From Canna indica (lineage: Eukaryota > Streptophyta > Magnoliopsida > Zingiberales > Cannaceae), in assembly GCA_034359265.1 (NCBI GenBank), contig CP136898.1, positions 53,681,501 through 53,745,500 on the forward strand: DNA of 64,000 nucleotides. The letters run 5' to 3'. The translations under genes and the position numbers were made by a program. This document shows, in pieces, positions 11,368-24,013 of the stretch (positions are counted from its first letter, which is position 1; each line of letters opens with the position of its first letter). The notes under the pieces were generated by a model that made no database searches, was not told where the DNA came from, and worked only from the letters and a program-made list of their open reading frames with translations.

Positions 11368-12826
11368 AGTGAACGTTCTGGAGTCGGTCGGGACTCAGAT
11401 TGCTGGGCGTTTCGAGCCGATACCCCGAAGTTCAATTAGTCGGCTTCGTTCAAGATTCTATTCGAAAAAATCTTGCAATTCATTGCATTAGTCTATCAAA
11501 AATAACTCGATTAACAAATTCTCCCATCACAGTGAATGTTCTGGAGTCGGTCGGGACTTAGATTTCTGGTCGTTTCGAGTCGATACCCCGAAGTTCAATC
11601 AGTCGACTTCGTTCAAGATTCTATTCGAAAATTCTTGCAATTATTTGCATCAGTCAGTCAAAAATAACTCGATTAACAACTTATCCCATCACAGTGAATG
11701 TTCTGGAGTCGGTCGGGACTCAGATTGCTGGGCATTTCCAGCCAATACCCCGAAGTTCAATCAGTCGGCTTCGTTCAAGATTCTATTCAAAAAATCTTGC
11801 AATTCTTTGCATTAGTCTATCAAAAATAACTCGATTAACAACTTCTCCCATCACAGTGAATGTTCTGGAATCGCCCGGGACTCAGATTTCTGGTCATTTC
11901 GAGTCGATACCTGAAAGTTCAATCAGTAGGCTTCGTTCAGCAATCTGTTCGAAAAACCGTGTAATTCTTTGCATTAGTCTATCAAAAATAACTCGATTAA
12001 CAACTTATCCCATCACAGTGAATGTTCTGGAGTTGCTCGGGACTCAGATTGCTGGGCGTTTCGAGCCAATACCCCGAAGTTCAATCAGTCGGCTTCGTTC
12101 AAGATTCTATTCGAAAAATCTTGCAATTCTTTGCATTAGTTTGTCAAAAATAACTCGATTAACAACTTCTCCCATCATAGTGAATGTTCTGGAAGCGCCC
12201 GGGACTCAGATTTTTGGTCGTTTCGAGTCGATACCTGAAAGTTCAATCAGTAGGCTTCGTTCAGCATTCTGTTAGAAAAACTGTGTAATTCTTTGCATTA
12301 GTTTGTCAAAAATAACTCGATTAACAACTTATCCCATCACAATGAATGTTCTGGAGTTGCTCGGGACTCAGATTGCTGGGCGTTTCGAGCCGATACCCCG
12401 AAGTTCAATCAGTCGGCTTCGTTCAAGATTCTATTCGAAAAATCTTGCAATTCTTTGCATTAGTTTGTCAAAAATAACTCGATTAACAACTTCTCCCATC
12501 ACAGTGAATGTTCTGGAAGCGCCCGGGACTAAGATTTCTGGTCGTTTCAAGTCGATACCTGAAAGTTCAATCAGTAGGCTTCGTTCAGCATTCTGTTCGA
12601 AAAACTGTGTAATTCTTTGCATTAGTTTGTCAAAAATAACTCGATTAACAACTTATCCCATCACAGTGAATGTTCTGGAGTTGCTCGGGACTCAGATTGC
12701 TGGGCGTTTCGAGCCGATACCCCGAAGTTCAATCAGTCGGCTTCGTTCAAGATTCTATTCGAAATATCTTGCAATTCTTTGCATTAGTCTGTCAACAATA
12801 ACTCGATTAACAACTTATCCCATCAC
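11368..12826 (+). repeat. 9-mer unit, 1459 bp: e-f-g-c-a-b-a-k-d
   Basis: f has both gacttag and attatttgcatc. The last six monomers (11855-12826) match the first six of the window, including tcatagtg and atttttgg in b. The unit is therefore a junction between the middle-domain family and a second copy of the left-edge sequence. Confidence 0.9.
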
Positions 12827-14122
12827 AGTGAACGTTCTGGAGTCGGTCGGGACTCAGATTGCTGGGCGTTTCGATCCGATACCCCGAAGTTCTATTAGTC
12901 GGCTTCGTTCAAGATTCTATTCGAAAAATCTTGCAATTCTTTGCATTAGTCTGTCAAAAATAACTCGATTAACAAATTCTCCCATCACAGTGAATGTTCT
13001 GGAGTCGGTCGGGACTTAGATTTCTGGTCGTTTCGAGTCGATACCCCGAAGTTCAATCAGTCGACTTCGTTCAAGATTCTATTCGAAAATTCTTGCACTT
13101 CTTTGCATCAGTCAGTCAAAAATAACTCGATTAACAACTTATCCCATCACAGTGAATGTTCTGGAGTCGGTCGGGACTCATATTGCTGGGCATTTCCAGC
13201 CAATACCCCGAAGTTCAATCAGTTGGCTTCGTTCAAGATTCTATTCAAAAAATCTTGCAATTCTTTGCATTAGTCTGTCAAAAATAACTCGATTAACAAC
13301 TTCTCCCATCACAGTGAATGTTCTGGAATCGCCCGGGACTCATATTTCTGGTCGTTTCGAGCCGATACCCCGAAGTTCAATCAGTCGGCTTCGTTCAAGA
13401 TTCTATTCGAAAAATCTTGCAATTCTTTGCATTAGTTTGTCAAAAATAACTCGATTAACAACTTCTCCCATCACAGTGAATGTTCTGGAAGCGCCCGGGA
13501 TTCAGATTTCTGGTCGTTTCGAGTCGATACCTGAAAGTTCAAACAGTAGGCTTCGTTCAGCATTCTGTTCGAAAAACCGTGTAATTCTTTGCATTAGTCT
13601 GTCAAAAATAACTCGATTAACAACTTATCCCATCACAGTGAATGTTCTGGAGTTGCTCGGGACTCAGATTGCTGGGCGTTTCGAGCCAATACCCCGAAGT
13701 TCAATCAGTCGGCTTCGTTCAAGATTCTATTCGAAAAATCTTGCAATTCTTTGCATTAGTTTGTCAAAAATAACTCGATTAACAACTTCTCCCATCACAG
13801 TGAATGTTCTGGAAGCGCCCGGGACTAAGATTTCTGGTCGTTTCAAGTCGATACCTGAAAGTTCAATCAGTAGGCTTCGTTCAGCATTCTGTTCGAAAAA
13901 CTGTGTAATTCTTTGCATTAGTTTGTCAAAAATAACTCGATTAACAACTTATCCCATCACAGTGAATGTTTTGGAGTTGCTCGGGACTCAGATTGCTGGG
14001 CGTTTCGAGCCGATACCCCGAAGTTCAATCAGTCGGCTTCGTTCAAGATTCTATTCGAAATATCTTGCAATTCTTTGCATTAGTCTGTCAACAATAACTC
14101 GATTAACAACTTACCCCATCAC
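12827..14122 (+). repeat. 8-mer unit, 1296 bp, with 162-bp e: e-f-g-h-b-a-k-d
   Basis: e keeps its head (cgatccg, gttctattag) and its acaaattctccc end. The middle, about 12922-12955, reads gaaaaatc, gcaattctttgc and ctgtc as in other classes, so the extra A is lost. Other marks match 973-2269. Confidence 0.9.
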
Positions 14123-15419
14123 AGTGAACGTTCTGGAGTCGGTCGGGACTCAGATTGCTGGGCATTTCGAGCCGATACCCCGAAGTTCTATTAGTCGGCT
14201 TCGTTCAAGATTCTATTCGAAAAAATCTTGCAATTCATTGCATTAGTCTATCAAAAATAACTCGATTAACAAATTCTCCCATCACAGTGAATGTTCTGGA
14301 GTCGGTCGGGACTTAGATTTCTGGTCGTTTCGAGTCGATACCCCGAAGTTCAATCAGTCGACTTCGTTCAAGATTCTATTCGAAAATTCTTGCAATTCTT
14401 TGCATCAGTCAGTCAAAAATAACTCGATTAACAACTTATCCCATCACAGTGAAAGTTCTGGAGTCGGTCGGGACTCATATTGCTGGGCATTTCCAGCCAA
14501 TACCCCGAAGTTCAATCAGTCGGCTTCGTTCAAGATTCTATTCAAAAAATCTTGCAATTCTTTGCATTAGTCTGTCAAAAATAACTCGATTAACAACTTC
14601 TCCCATCACAGTGAATGTTCTGGAATCGCCCGGGACTCATATTTCTGGTCGTTTCGAGCCGATACCCCGAAGTTCAATCAGTCGGCTTCGTTCAAGATTC
14701 TATTCAAAAAATCTTGCAATTCTTTGCATTAGTTTGTCAAAAATAACTCGATTAACAACTTCTCCCATCACAGTGAATGTTCTGGAAGCGCCCGGGACTC
14801 AGATTTCTGGTCGTTTCGAGTCGATACCTGAAAGTTCAAACAGTAGGCTTCGTTCAGCATTCTGTTCGAAAAACCGTGTAATTCTTTGCATTAGTCTGTC
14901 AAAAATAACTCGATTAACAACTTATCCCATCACAGTGAATGTTCTGGAGTTGCTCGGGACTCAGATTGCTGGGCGTTTCGAGCCAATACCCCGAAGTTCA
15001 ATCAGTCGGCTTCGTTCAAGATTCTATTCGAAAAATCTTGCAATTCTTTGCATTAGTTTGTCAAAAATAACTCGATTAACAACTTCTCCCATCACAGTGA
15101 ATGTTCTGGAAGCGCCCGGGACTAAGATTTCTGGTCGTTTCAAGTCGATACCTGAAAGTTCAATCAGTAGGCTTCGTTCAGCATTCTGTTCGAAAAACTG
15201 TGTAATTCTTTGCATTAGTTTGTCAAAAATAACTCGATTAACAACTTAGCCCATCACAGTGAATGTTCTGGAATTGCTCGGGACTCAGATTGCTGGGCGT
15301 TTCGAGCCGATACCCCGAAGTTCAATCAGTCGGCTTCGTTCAAGATTCTATTCGAAATATCTTGCAATTCTTTGCATTAGTCTGTCAAAAATAACTCGAT
15401 TAACAACTTATCCCATCAC
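14123..15419 (+). repeat. 8-mer unit, 1297 bp: e-f-g-h-b-a-k-d
   Basis: f has gacttag, g starts agtgaaag, and k ends acttagccc (TAG at about 15247) where acttatccc is usual. Confidence 0.9.
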
Positions 15420-16230
15420 AGTGAACATTCTGGAGTCGGTCGGGACTCAGATTGCTAGGCGTTTCGAGCCGATACCCCGAAGTTCTATTAGTCGGCTTCG
15501 TTCAAGATTCTATTCGAAAAAATCTTGCAATTCATTGCATTAGTCTATCAAAAATAACTCGATTAACAAATTCTCCCATCACAGTGAATGTTCTGGAGTC
15601 GGTCGGGACTCAGATTTCTGGTCGTTTCGAGTCGATACCCCGAAGTTCAATCAGTCGACTTCGTTCAAGATTTTATTCGAAAATTCTTGCAATTCTTTGC
15701 ATCAGTCAGTCAAAAATAACTCGATTAACAACTTATCCCATCACAGTGAATGTTCTGGAGTCGGTCAGGACTCAGATTGCTGGGCGTTTCCAGCCAATAC
15801 CCCGAAGTTCAATCAGTCGGCTTCGTTCAAGATTCTATTCAAAAAATCTTGCAATTCTTTGCATTAGTCTGTCAAAAATAACTCGATTAACAACTTCTCC
15901 CATTACAGTGAATGTTCTGGAATCGCCCGGGACTCAGATTTCTGGTCGTTTCGAGTCGATACCTGAAAGTTCAATCAGTAGGCTTCGTTCAGCAATCTGT
16001 TCGAAAAACCGTGTAATTATTTGCATTAGTCTGTCAAAAATAACTCGATTAACAACTTATCCCATCACAGTGAATGTTCTGGAGTTGCTCGGGACTCAGA
16101 TTGCTGGGCGTTTCGAGCCGATACCCCGAAGTTCAATCAGTCGGCTTCGTTCAAGATTCTATTCGAAATATCTTGCAATTCTTTGCATTAGTCTGTCAAA
16201 AATAACTCGATTAACAACTTATCCCATCAC
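15420..16230 (+). repeat. 5-mer unit, 811 bp: e-f-g-c-d
   Basis: e has aacattctgg and gctaggcg. g has gtcaggactcag. a, b and k are absent. Confidence 0.9.
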
Positions 16231-17041
16231 AGTGAACGTTCTGGAGTCGGTCGGGACTCAGATTGTTGGGCGTTTTGAGCCGATACCCCGAAGTTCAATT
16301 AGTCGGCTTCGTTCAAGATTCTATTCGAAAAAATCTTGCAATTCATTGCATTAGTCTATCAAAAATAACTCGATTAACAAATTCTCCCATCACCGTGAAT
16401 GTTCTGGAGTCGGTCGGGACTCAGATTTCTGGTCGTTTCGAGTCGATACCCCGAAGTTCAATCAGTCGACTTCGTTCAAGATTCTATTCGAAAATTCTTG
16501 CAATTCTTTGCATCAGTCAGTCAAAAATAACTCGATTAACAACTTATCCCATCACAGTGAATGTTCTGGAGTCAGTCGGGACTCATATTGCTGGGCATTT
16601 CCATCCAATACCCCGAAGTTCAATCAGTCGGCTTCGTTCAAGATTCTATTCAAAAAATCTTGCAATTCTTTGCATTAGTCTGTCAAAAATAACTCGATTA
16701 ACAACTTCTCCCATCACAGTGAATGTTCTGGAATCGCTCGGGACTCAGATTTCTGGTCGTTTCGAGTCGATACCTGAAAGTTCAATCAGTAGGCTTCGTT
16801 CAGCAATCTGTTCGAAAAACCGTGTAATTCTTTGCATTAGTCTGTCAAAAATAACTCGATTAACAACTTATCCCATCACAGTGAATGTTCTGGAGTTGCT
16901 CGGGACTCAGATTGCTGGGCGTTTCGAGCCGATACCCCGAAGTTCAATCAGTCGGCTTCGTTCAAGATTCTATTCGAAATATCTTGCAATTCTTTGCATT
17001 AGTCTGTCAAAAATAACTCGATTAACAACTTATCCCATCAC
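16231..17041 (+). repeat. 5-mer unit, 811 bp: e-f-g-c-d
   Basis: e has attgttgggcgttttgag, shared with the next unit. g has tttccatcc, and f has atcaccgtg just before it starts. Confidence 0.9.
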
Positions 17042-18176
17042 AGTGAACGTTCTGGAGTCGGTCGGGACTCAGATTGTTGGGCGTTTTGAGCCGATACCCC
17101 GAAGTTCAATTAGTCGGCTTCGTTCAAGATTCTATTCGAAAAAATCTTGCAATTCATTGCATTAGTCTATCAAAAATAACTCGATTAACAAATTCTCCCA
17201 TCACAGTGAATGTTCTGGAGTCGGTCGGGACTCAGATTTCTGGTCGTTTCGAGTCGATACCCCGAAGTTCAATCAGTCGACTTCGTTCAAGATTCTATTC
17301 GAAAATTCTTGCAATTCTTTGCATCAGTCAGTCAAAAATAACTCGATTAACAACTTATCCCATCACAGTGAATGTTCTGGAGTCGGTCGGGACTCATATT
17401 GCTGGGCATTTCCAGCCAATACCCCGAAGTTCAATCAGTCGGCTTCGTTCAAGATTCTATTCAAAAAATCTTGCAATTCTTTGCATTAGTCTGTCAAAAA
17501 TAACTCGATTAACAACTTCTCCCATCACAGTGAATGTTCTGGAATCGCCCGGGACTCAGATTTCTGGTCATTTCGAGTCGATACCTGAAAGTTCAATCAG
17601 TAGGCTTCGTTCAGCAATCTGTTCGAAAAACCGTGTAATTCTTTGCATTAGTCTGTCAAAAATAACTCGATTAACAACTTATCCCATCACAGTGAATGTT
17701 CTGGAGTTTCTCGGGACTCAGATTGCTGGGCGTTTCGAGCCAATACCCCGAAGTTCAATCAGACGGCTTCGTTCAAGATTCTATTCGAAAAATCTTGCAA
17801 TTCTTTGCATTAGTTTGTCAAAAATAACTCGATTAACAACTTCTCCCATCACAGTGAATGTTCTGGAAGCGCCCGGGACTCAGATTTCTGGTCGTTTCGA
17901 GTCGATACCTGAAAGTTCAAACAGTAGGCTTCGTTCAGCATTCTGTTAGAAAAACTATGTAATTCTTTGAATTAGTTTGTCAAAAAAAACTCGATTAACA
18001 ACTTATCCCATCACAGTGAATGTTCTGGAGTTGCTCGGGACTCAGATTGCTGGGCGTTTCGAGCCGATACCCCGAAGTTCAATCAGTCGGCTTCGTTCAA
18101 GATTCTATTCGAAATATCTTGCAATTCTTTGCATTAGTCTGTCAACAATAACTCGATTAACAACTTATCCCATCAC
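17042..18176 (+). repeat. 7-mer unit, 1135 bp: e-f-g-c-a-b-d
   Basis: First canonical 7-mer with b at position 6. a has cagacggc; b has gttagaaaaac, tttgaattag and aaaaaaaactcg. These recur at +1946 and +3892. Confidence 0.92.
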
Positions 18177-19311
18177 AGTGAACGTTCTGGAGTCGGTCGG
18201 GACTCAGATTGCTGGGCGTTTCGAGCCGATACCCCGAAGTTCAATTAGTCGGCTTCGTTCAAGATTCTATTCGAAAAAATCTTGCAATTCATTGCATTAG
18301 TCTATCAAAAATAACTCGATTAACAAATTCTCCCATCACAGTGAATGTTCTGGAGTCGGTCGGGACTCAGATTTTTGGTCGTTTCGAGTCGATACCCCGA
18401 AGTTCAATCAGTCGACTTCGTTCAAGATTCTATTCGAAAATTCTTGCAATTCTTTTCATCAGTCAGTCAAAAATAACTCGATTAACAACTTATCCCATCA
18501 CAGTGAATGTTCTGGAGTCGGTCAGGACTCAGATTGCTGGGTGTTTCCAGCCAATACCCCGAAGTTCAATCAGTCGGCTTCGTTCAAGATTCTATTCAAA
18601 AAATCTTGCAATTCTTTGCATTAGTCTGTCAAAAATAACTCGATTAACAACTTCTCCCATCACAGTGAATGTTCTGGAATCGCCCGGGACTCAGATTTCT
18701 GGTCGTTTCGAGTCGATACCTGAAAGTTCAATCAGTAGGCTTCGTTCAGCAATCTGTTCGAAAAACCGTGTAATTCTTTGCATTAGTCTGTCAAAAATAA
18801 CTCGATTAACAACTTATCCCATCACACTGAATGTTCTGGAGTTGCTCGGGACTCAGATTGCTGGGCGTTTCGAGCCAATACCCCGAAGTTCAATCAGTCG
18901 GCTTCGTTCAAGATTCTATTCGGAAAATCTTGCAATTCTTTGCATTAGTTTGTCAAAAATAACTCGATTAACAACTTCTCCCATCACAGTGAATGTTCTG
19001 GAAGCGCCCGGGACTAAGATTTCTGGTCGTTTCAAGTCGATACCTGAAAGTTCAATCAGTAGGCTTCGTTCAGCATTCTGTTCGAAAAACTGTGTAATTC
19101 TTTGCATTAGTTTGTCAAAAATAACTCGATTAACAACTTATCCCATCACAGTGAATGTTCTGGAGTTGCTCGGGACTCAGATTGCTGGGCATTTCGAGCC
19201 GATACCCCGAAGTTCAATCAGTCGGCTTCGTTCAAGATTCTATTCGAAATATCTTGCAATTCTTTGCATTAGTCTGTCAAAAATAACTCGATTAACAACT
19301 TATCCCATCAC
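18177..19311 (+). repeat. 7-mer unit, 1135 bp: e-f-g-c-a-k-d
   Basis: f has atttttggtc, g has gggtgtttcc, a has attcggaaaatc and the start of a is preceded by cacactg. First half of the 1946 bp super-repeat. Confidence 0.92.
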
Positions 19312-20122
19312 AGTGAACGTTCTGGAGTCGGTCGGGACTCAGATTGCTGGGCGTTTCGAGCCGATACCCCGAAGTTCAATTAGTCGGCTTCGTTCAAGAT
19401 TCTATTCGAAAAAATCTTGCAATTCATTGCATTAGTCTATCAAAAATAACTCGATTAACAAATTCTCCCATCACAGTGAATGTTCTGGAGTCGGTCGGGA
19501 CTCAGATTTTTGGTCGTTTCGAGTCGATACCCCGAAGTTCAATCAGTCAACTTCGTTCAAGATTCTATTCGAAAATTCTTGCAATTCTTTGCATCAGTCA
19601 GTCAAAAATAACTCGATTAACAACTTATCCCATCACAGTGAATGTTCTGGAGTTGCTCGGGACTCAGATTGCTGGGCGTTTCGAGCCAATACCCCGAAGT
19701 TCAATCAGACGGCTTCGTTCAAGATTCTATTCGAAAAATCTTGCAATTCTTTGCATTAGTTTGTCAAAAATAACTCGATTAACAACTTCTCCCATCACAG
19801 TGAATGTTCTGGAAGCGCCCGGGACTCAGATTTCTGGTCGTTTCGAGTCGATACCTGAAAGTTCAAACAGTAGGCTTCGTTCAGCATTCTGTTAGAAAAA
19901 CTATGTAATTCTTTGAATTAGTTTGTCAAAAAAAACTCGATTAACAACTTATCCCATCACAGTGAATGTTCTGGAGTTGCTCGGGACTCAGATTGCTGGG
20001 CGTTTCGAGCCGATACCCCGAAGTTCAATCAGTCGGCTTCGTTCAAGATTCTATTCGAAATATCTTGCAATTCTTTGCATTAGTCTGTCAACAATAACTC
20101 GATTAACAACTTATCCCATCAC
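19312..20122 (+). repeat. 5-mer unit, 811 bp: e-f-a-b-d
   Basis: f is followed directly by a (g and c missing). f has lost the GTCGAC site (cagtcaacttcg). a and b carry the same private variants as 17042-18176. Confidence 0.9.
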
Positions 20123-21257
20123 AGTGAACGTTCTGGAGTCGGTCGGGACTCAGATTGCTGGGCGTTTCGAGCCGATACCCCGAAGTTCAATTAGTCGGCT
20201 TCGTTCAAGATTCTATTCGAAAAAATCTTGCAATTCATTGCATTAGTCTATCAAAAATAACTCGATTAACAAATTCTCCCATCACAGTGAATGTTCTGGA
20301 GTCGGTCGGGACTCAGATTTTTGGTCATTTCGAGTCGATACCCCGAAGTTCAATCAGTCGACTTCGTTCAAGATTCTATTCGAAAATTCTTGCAATTCTT
20401 TGCATCAGTCAGTCAAAAATAACTCGATTAACAACTTATCCCATCACAGTGAATGTTCTGGAGTCGGTCAGGACTCAGATTGCTGGGTGTTTCCAGCCAA
20501 TACCCCGAAGTTCAATCAGTCGGCTTCGTTCAAGATTCTATTCAAAAAATCTTGCAATTCTTTGCATTAGTCTGTCAAAAATAACTCGATTAACAACTTC
20601 TCCCATCACAGTGAATGTTCTGGAATCGCCCGGGTCTCAGATTTCTGGTCGTTTCGAGTCGATACCTGAAAGTTCAATCAGTAGGCTTCGTTCAGCAATC
20701 TGTTCGAAAAACCGTGTAATTCTTTGCATTAGTCTGTCAAAAATAACTCGATTAACAACTTATCCCATCACACTGAATGTTCTGGAGTTGCTCGGGACTC
20801 AGATTGCTGGGCGTTTCGAGCCAATACCCCGAAGTTCAATCAGTCGGCTTCGTTCAAGATTCTATTCGGAAAATCTTGCAATTCTTTGCATTAGTTTGTC
20901 AAAAATAACTCGATTAACAACTTCTCCCATCACAGTGAATGTTCTGGAAGCGCCCGGGACTAAGATTTCTGGTCGTTTCAAGTCGATACCTGAAAGTTCA
21001 ATCAGTAGGCTTCGTTCAGCATTCTGTTCGAAAAACTGTGTAATTCTTTGCATTAGTTTGTCAAAAATAACTCGATTAACAACTTATCCCATCACAGTGA
21101 ATGTTCTGGAGTTGCTCGGGACTCAGATTGCTGGGCATTTCGAGCCGATACCCCGAAGTTCAATCAGTCGGCTTCGTTCAAGATTCTATTCGAAATATCT
21201 TGCAATTCTTTGCATTAGTCTGTCAAAAATAACTCGATTAACAACTTATCCCATCAC
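20123..21257 (+). repeat. 7-mer unit, 1135 bp: e-f-g-c-a-k-d
   Basis: f has tttttggtcatttcg and c has cccgggtctcag, both shared with 22069-23203. a has attcggaaaatc. Confidence 0.92.
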
Positions 21258-22068
21258 AGTGAACGTTCTGGAGTCGGTCGGGACTCAGATTGCTGGGCGT
21301 TTCGAGCCGATACCCCGAAGTTCAATTAGTCGGCTTCGTTCAAGATTCTATTCGAAAAAATCTTGCAATTCATTGCATTAGTCTATCAAAAATAACTCGA
21401 TTAACAAATTCTCCCATCACAGTGAATGTTCTGGAGTCGGTCGGGACTCAGATTTTTGGTCGTTTCGAGTCGATACCCCGAAGTTCAATCAGTCGACTTC
21501 GTTCAAGATTCTATTCGAAAATTCTTGCAATTCTTTGCATCAGTCAGTCAAAAATAACTCGATTAACAACTTATCCCATCACAGTGAATGTTCTGGAGTT
21601 GCTCGGGACTCAGATTGCTGGGCGTTTCGAGCCAATACCCCGAAGTTCAATCAGACGGCTTCGTTCAAGATTCTATTCGAAAAATCTTGCAATTCTTTGC
21701 ATTAGTTTGTCAAAAATAACTCGATTAACAACTTCTCCCATCACAGTGAATGTTCTGGAAGCGCCCGGGACTCAGATTTCTGGTCGTTTCGAGTCGATAC
21801 CTGAAAGTTCAAACAGTAGGCTTCGTTCAGCATTCTGTTAGAAAAACTATGTAATTCTTTGAATTAGTTTGTCAAAAAAAACTCGATTAACAACTTATCC
21901 CATCACAGTGAATGTTCTGGAGTTGCTCGGGACTCAGATTGCTGGGCGTTTCGAGCCGATACCCCGAAGTTCAATCAGTCGGCTTCGTTCAAGATTCTAT
22001 TCGAAATATCTTGCAATTCTTTGCATTAGTCTGTCAACAATAACTCGATTAACAACTTATCCCATCAC
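21258..22068 (+). repeat. 5-mer unit, 811 bp: e-f-a-b-d
   Basis: Same layout and marks as 19312-20122 (cagacggc, tttgaattag), but f keeps cagtcgac. Confidence 0.92.
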
Positions 22069-23203
22069 AGTGAACGTTCTGGAGTCGGTCGGGACTCAGA
22101 TTGCTGGGCGTTTCGAGCCGATACCCCGAAGTTCAATTAGTCGGCTTCGTTCAAGATTCTATTCGAAAAAATCTTGCAATTCATTGCATTAGTCTATCAA
22201 AAATAACTCGATTAACAAATTCTCCCATCACAGTGAATGTTCTGGAGTCGGTCGGGACTCAGATTTTTGGTCATTTCGAGTCGATACCCCGAAGTTCAAT
22301 CAGTCGACTTCGTTCAAGATTCTATTCGAAAATTCTTGCAATTCTTTGCATCAGTCAGTCAAAAATAACTCGATTAACAACTTATCCCATCACAGTGAAT
22401 GTTCTGGAGTCGGTCAGGACTCAGATTGCTGGGTGTTTCCAGCCAATACCCCGAAGTTCAATCAGTCGGCTTCGTTCAAGATTCTATTCAAAAAATCTTG
22501 CAATTCTTTGCATTAGTCTGTCAAAAATAACTCGATTAACAACTTCTCCCATCACAGTGAATGTTCTGGAATCGCCCGGGTCTCAGATTTCTGGTCGTTT
22601 CGAGTCGATACCTGAAAGTTCAATCAGTAGGCTTCGTTCAGCAATCTGTTCGAAAAACCGTGTAATTCTTTGCATTAGTCTGTCAAAAATAACTCGATTA
22701 ACAACTTATCCCATCACACTGAATGTTCTGGAGTTGCTCGGGACTCAGATTGCTGGGCGTTTCGAGCCAATACCCCGAAGTTCAATCAGTCGGCTTCGTT
22801 CAAGATTCTATTCGGAAAATCTTGCAATTCTTTGCATTAGTTTGTCAAAAATAACTCGATTAACAACTTCTCCCATCACAGTGAATGTTCTGGAAGCGCC
22901 CGGGACTAAGATTTCTGGTCGTTTCAAGTCGATACCTGAAAGTTCAATCAGTAGGCTTCGTTCAGCATTCTGTTCGAAAAACTGTGTAATTCTTTGCATT
23001 AGTTTGTCAAAAATAACTCGATTAACAACTTATCCCATCACAGTGAATGTTCTGGAGTTGCTCGGGACTCAGATTGCTGGGCATTTCGAGCCGATACCCC
23101 GAAGTTCAATCAGTCGGCTTCGTTCAAGATTCTATTCGAAATATCTTGCAATTCTTTGCATTAGTCTGTCAAAAATAACTCGATTAACAACTTATCCCAT
23201 CAC
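22069..23203 (+). repeat. 7-mer unit, 1135 bp: e-f-g-c-a-k-d
   Basis: Third copy of the 18177-type 7-mer, sharing cccgggtctcag and tttttggtcatttcg with 20123-21257. Confidence 0.92.
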
Positions 23204-24013
23204 AGTGAACGTTCTGGAGTCGGTCGGGACTCAGATTGCTGGGCGTTTCGAGCCGATACCCCGAAGTTCAATTAGTCGGCTTCGTTCAAGATTCTATTCA
23301 AAAAATCTTGCAATTCTTTGCATTAGTCTGTCAAAAATAACTCGATTAACAACTTCTCCCATCACAGTGAATGTTCTGGAATCGCCCGGGACTCAGATTT
23401 CTGGTCGTTTCGAATCGATACCTGAAAGTTCAATCAGTAGGCTTCATTCAGCAATCTGTTCGAAAAACCGTGTAATTCTTTGCATTAGTCTGTCAAAAAT
23501 AACTCGATTAACAACTTATCCCATCACAGTGAATGTTCTGGAGTTGCTCGGGACTCAGATTGCTGGGCGTTTCGAGCCAATACCCCGAAGTTCAATCAGT
23601 CGGCTTCGTTCAAGATTCTATTCGAAAAATCTTGCAATTCTTTGCATTAGTCTGTCAAAAATAACTCGATTAACAACTTCTCCCATCACAGTGAATGTTC
23701 TGGAATCGCCCGGGACTCAGATTTCTGGTCGTTTCGAGTCGATACCTGAAAGTTCAATCAGTAGGCTTCGTTCAGCATTCTGTTCGAAAAACTGTGTAAT
23801 TCTTTGCATTAGTTTGTCAAAAATAACTCAATTAACAACTTATCCCATCACAGTGAATGTTCTGGAGTTGCTCGGGACTCAGATTGCTGGGCGTTTCGAG
23901 CCGATACCCCGAAGTTCGATCAGTCTGCTTCGTTCAAGATTCTATTCGAAATATCTTGCAATTCTTTGCATTAGTCTGTCAAAAATAACTCGATTAACAA
24001 CTTATCCCATCAC
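23204..24013 (+). repeat. 5-mer unit, 810 bp: e/g-c-a-c/k-d
   Basis: The first monomer (23204-23365) has an e head to aattagtcgg and a g tail (attcaaaaaatc, cttctccc). The fusion removed f and the 163rd base. c has gcttcattc, the c/k hybrid ends in aataactcaatt, and d has gttcgatcagtctgc. Confidence 0.92.

Larger units (their letters stand above)
17690..23203 (+). repeat. 1946-bp super-repeat (7-mer plus 5-mer), about 2.8 copies
   Basis: cagacggc (17760, 19706, 21652), tttgaattag and aaaaaaaactcg recur exactly 1946 bp apart. cccgggtctcag recurs at 20632 and 22578. The super-unit is e-f-g-c-a-k-d plus e-f-a-b-d (1135 + 811). Confidence 0.9.
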
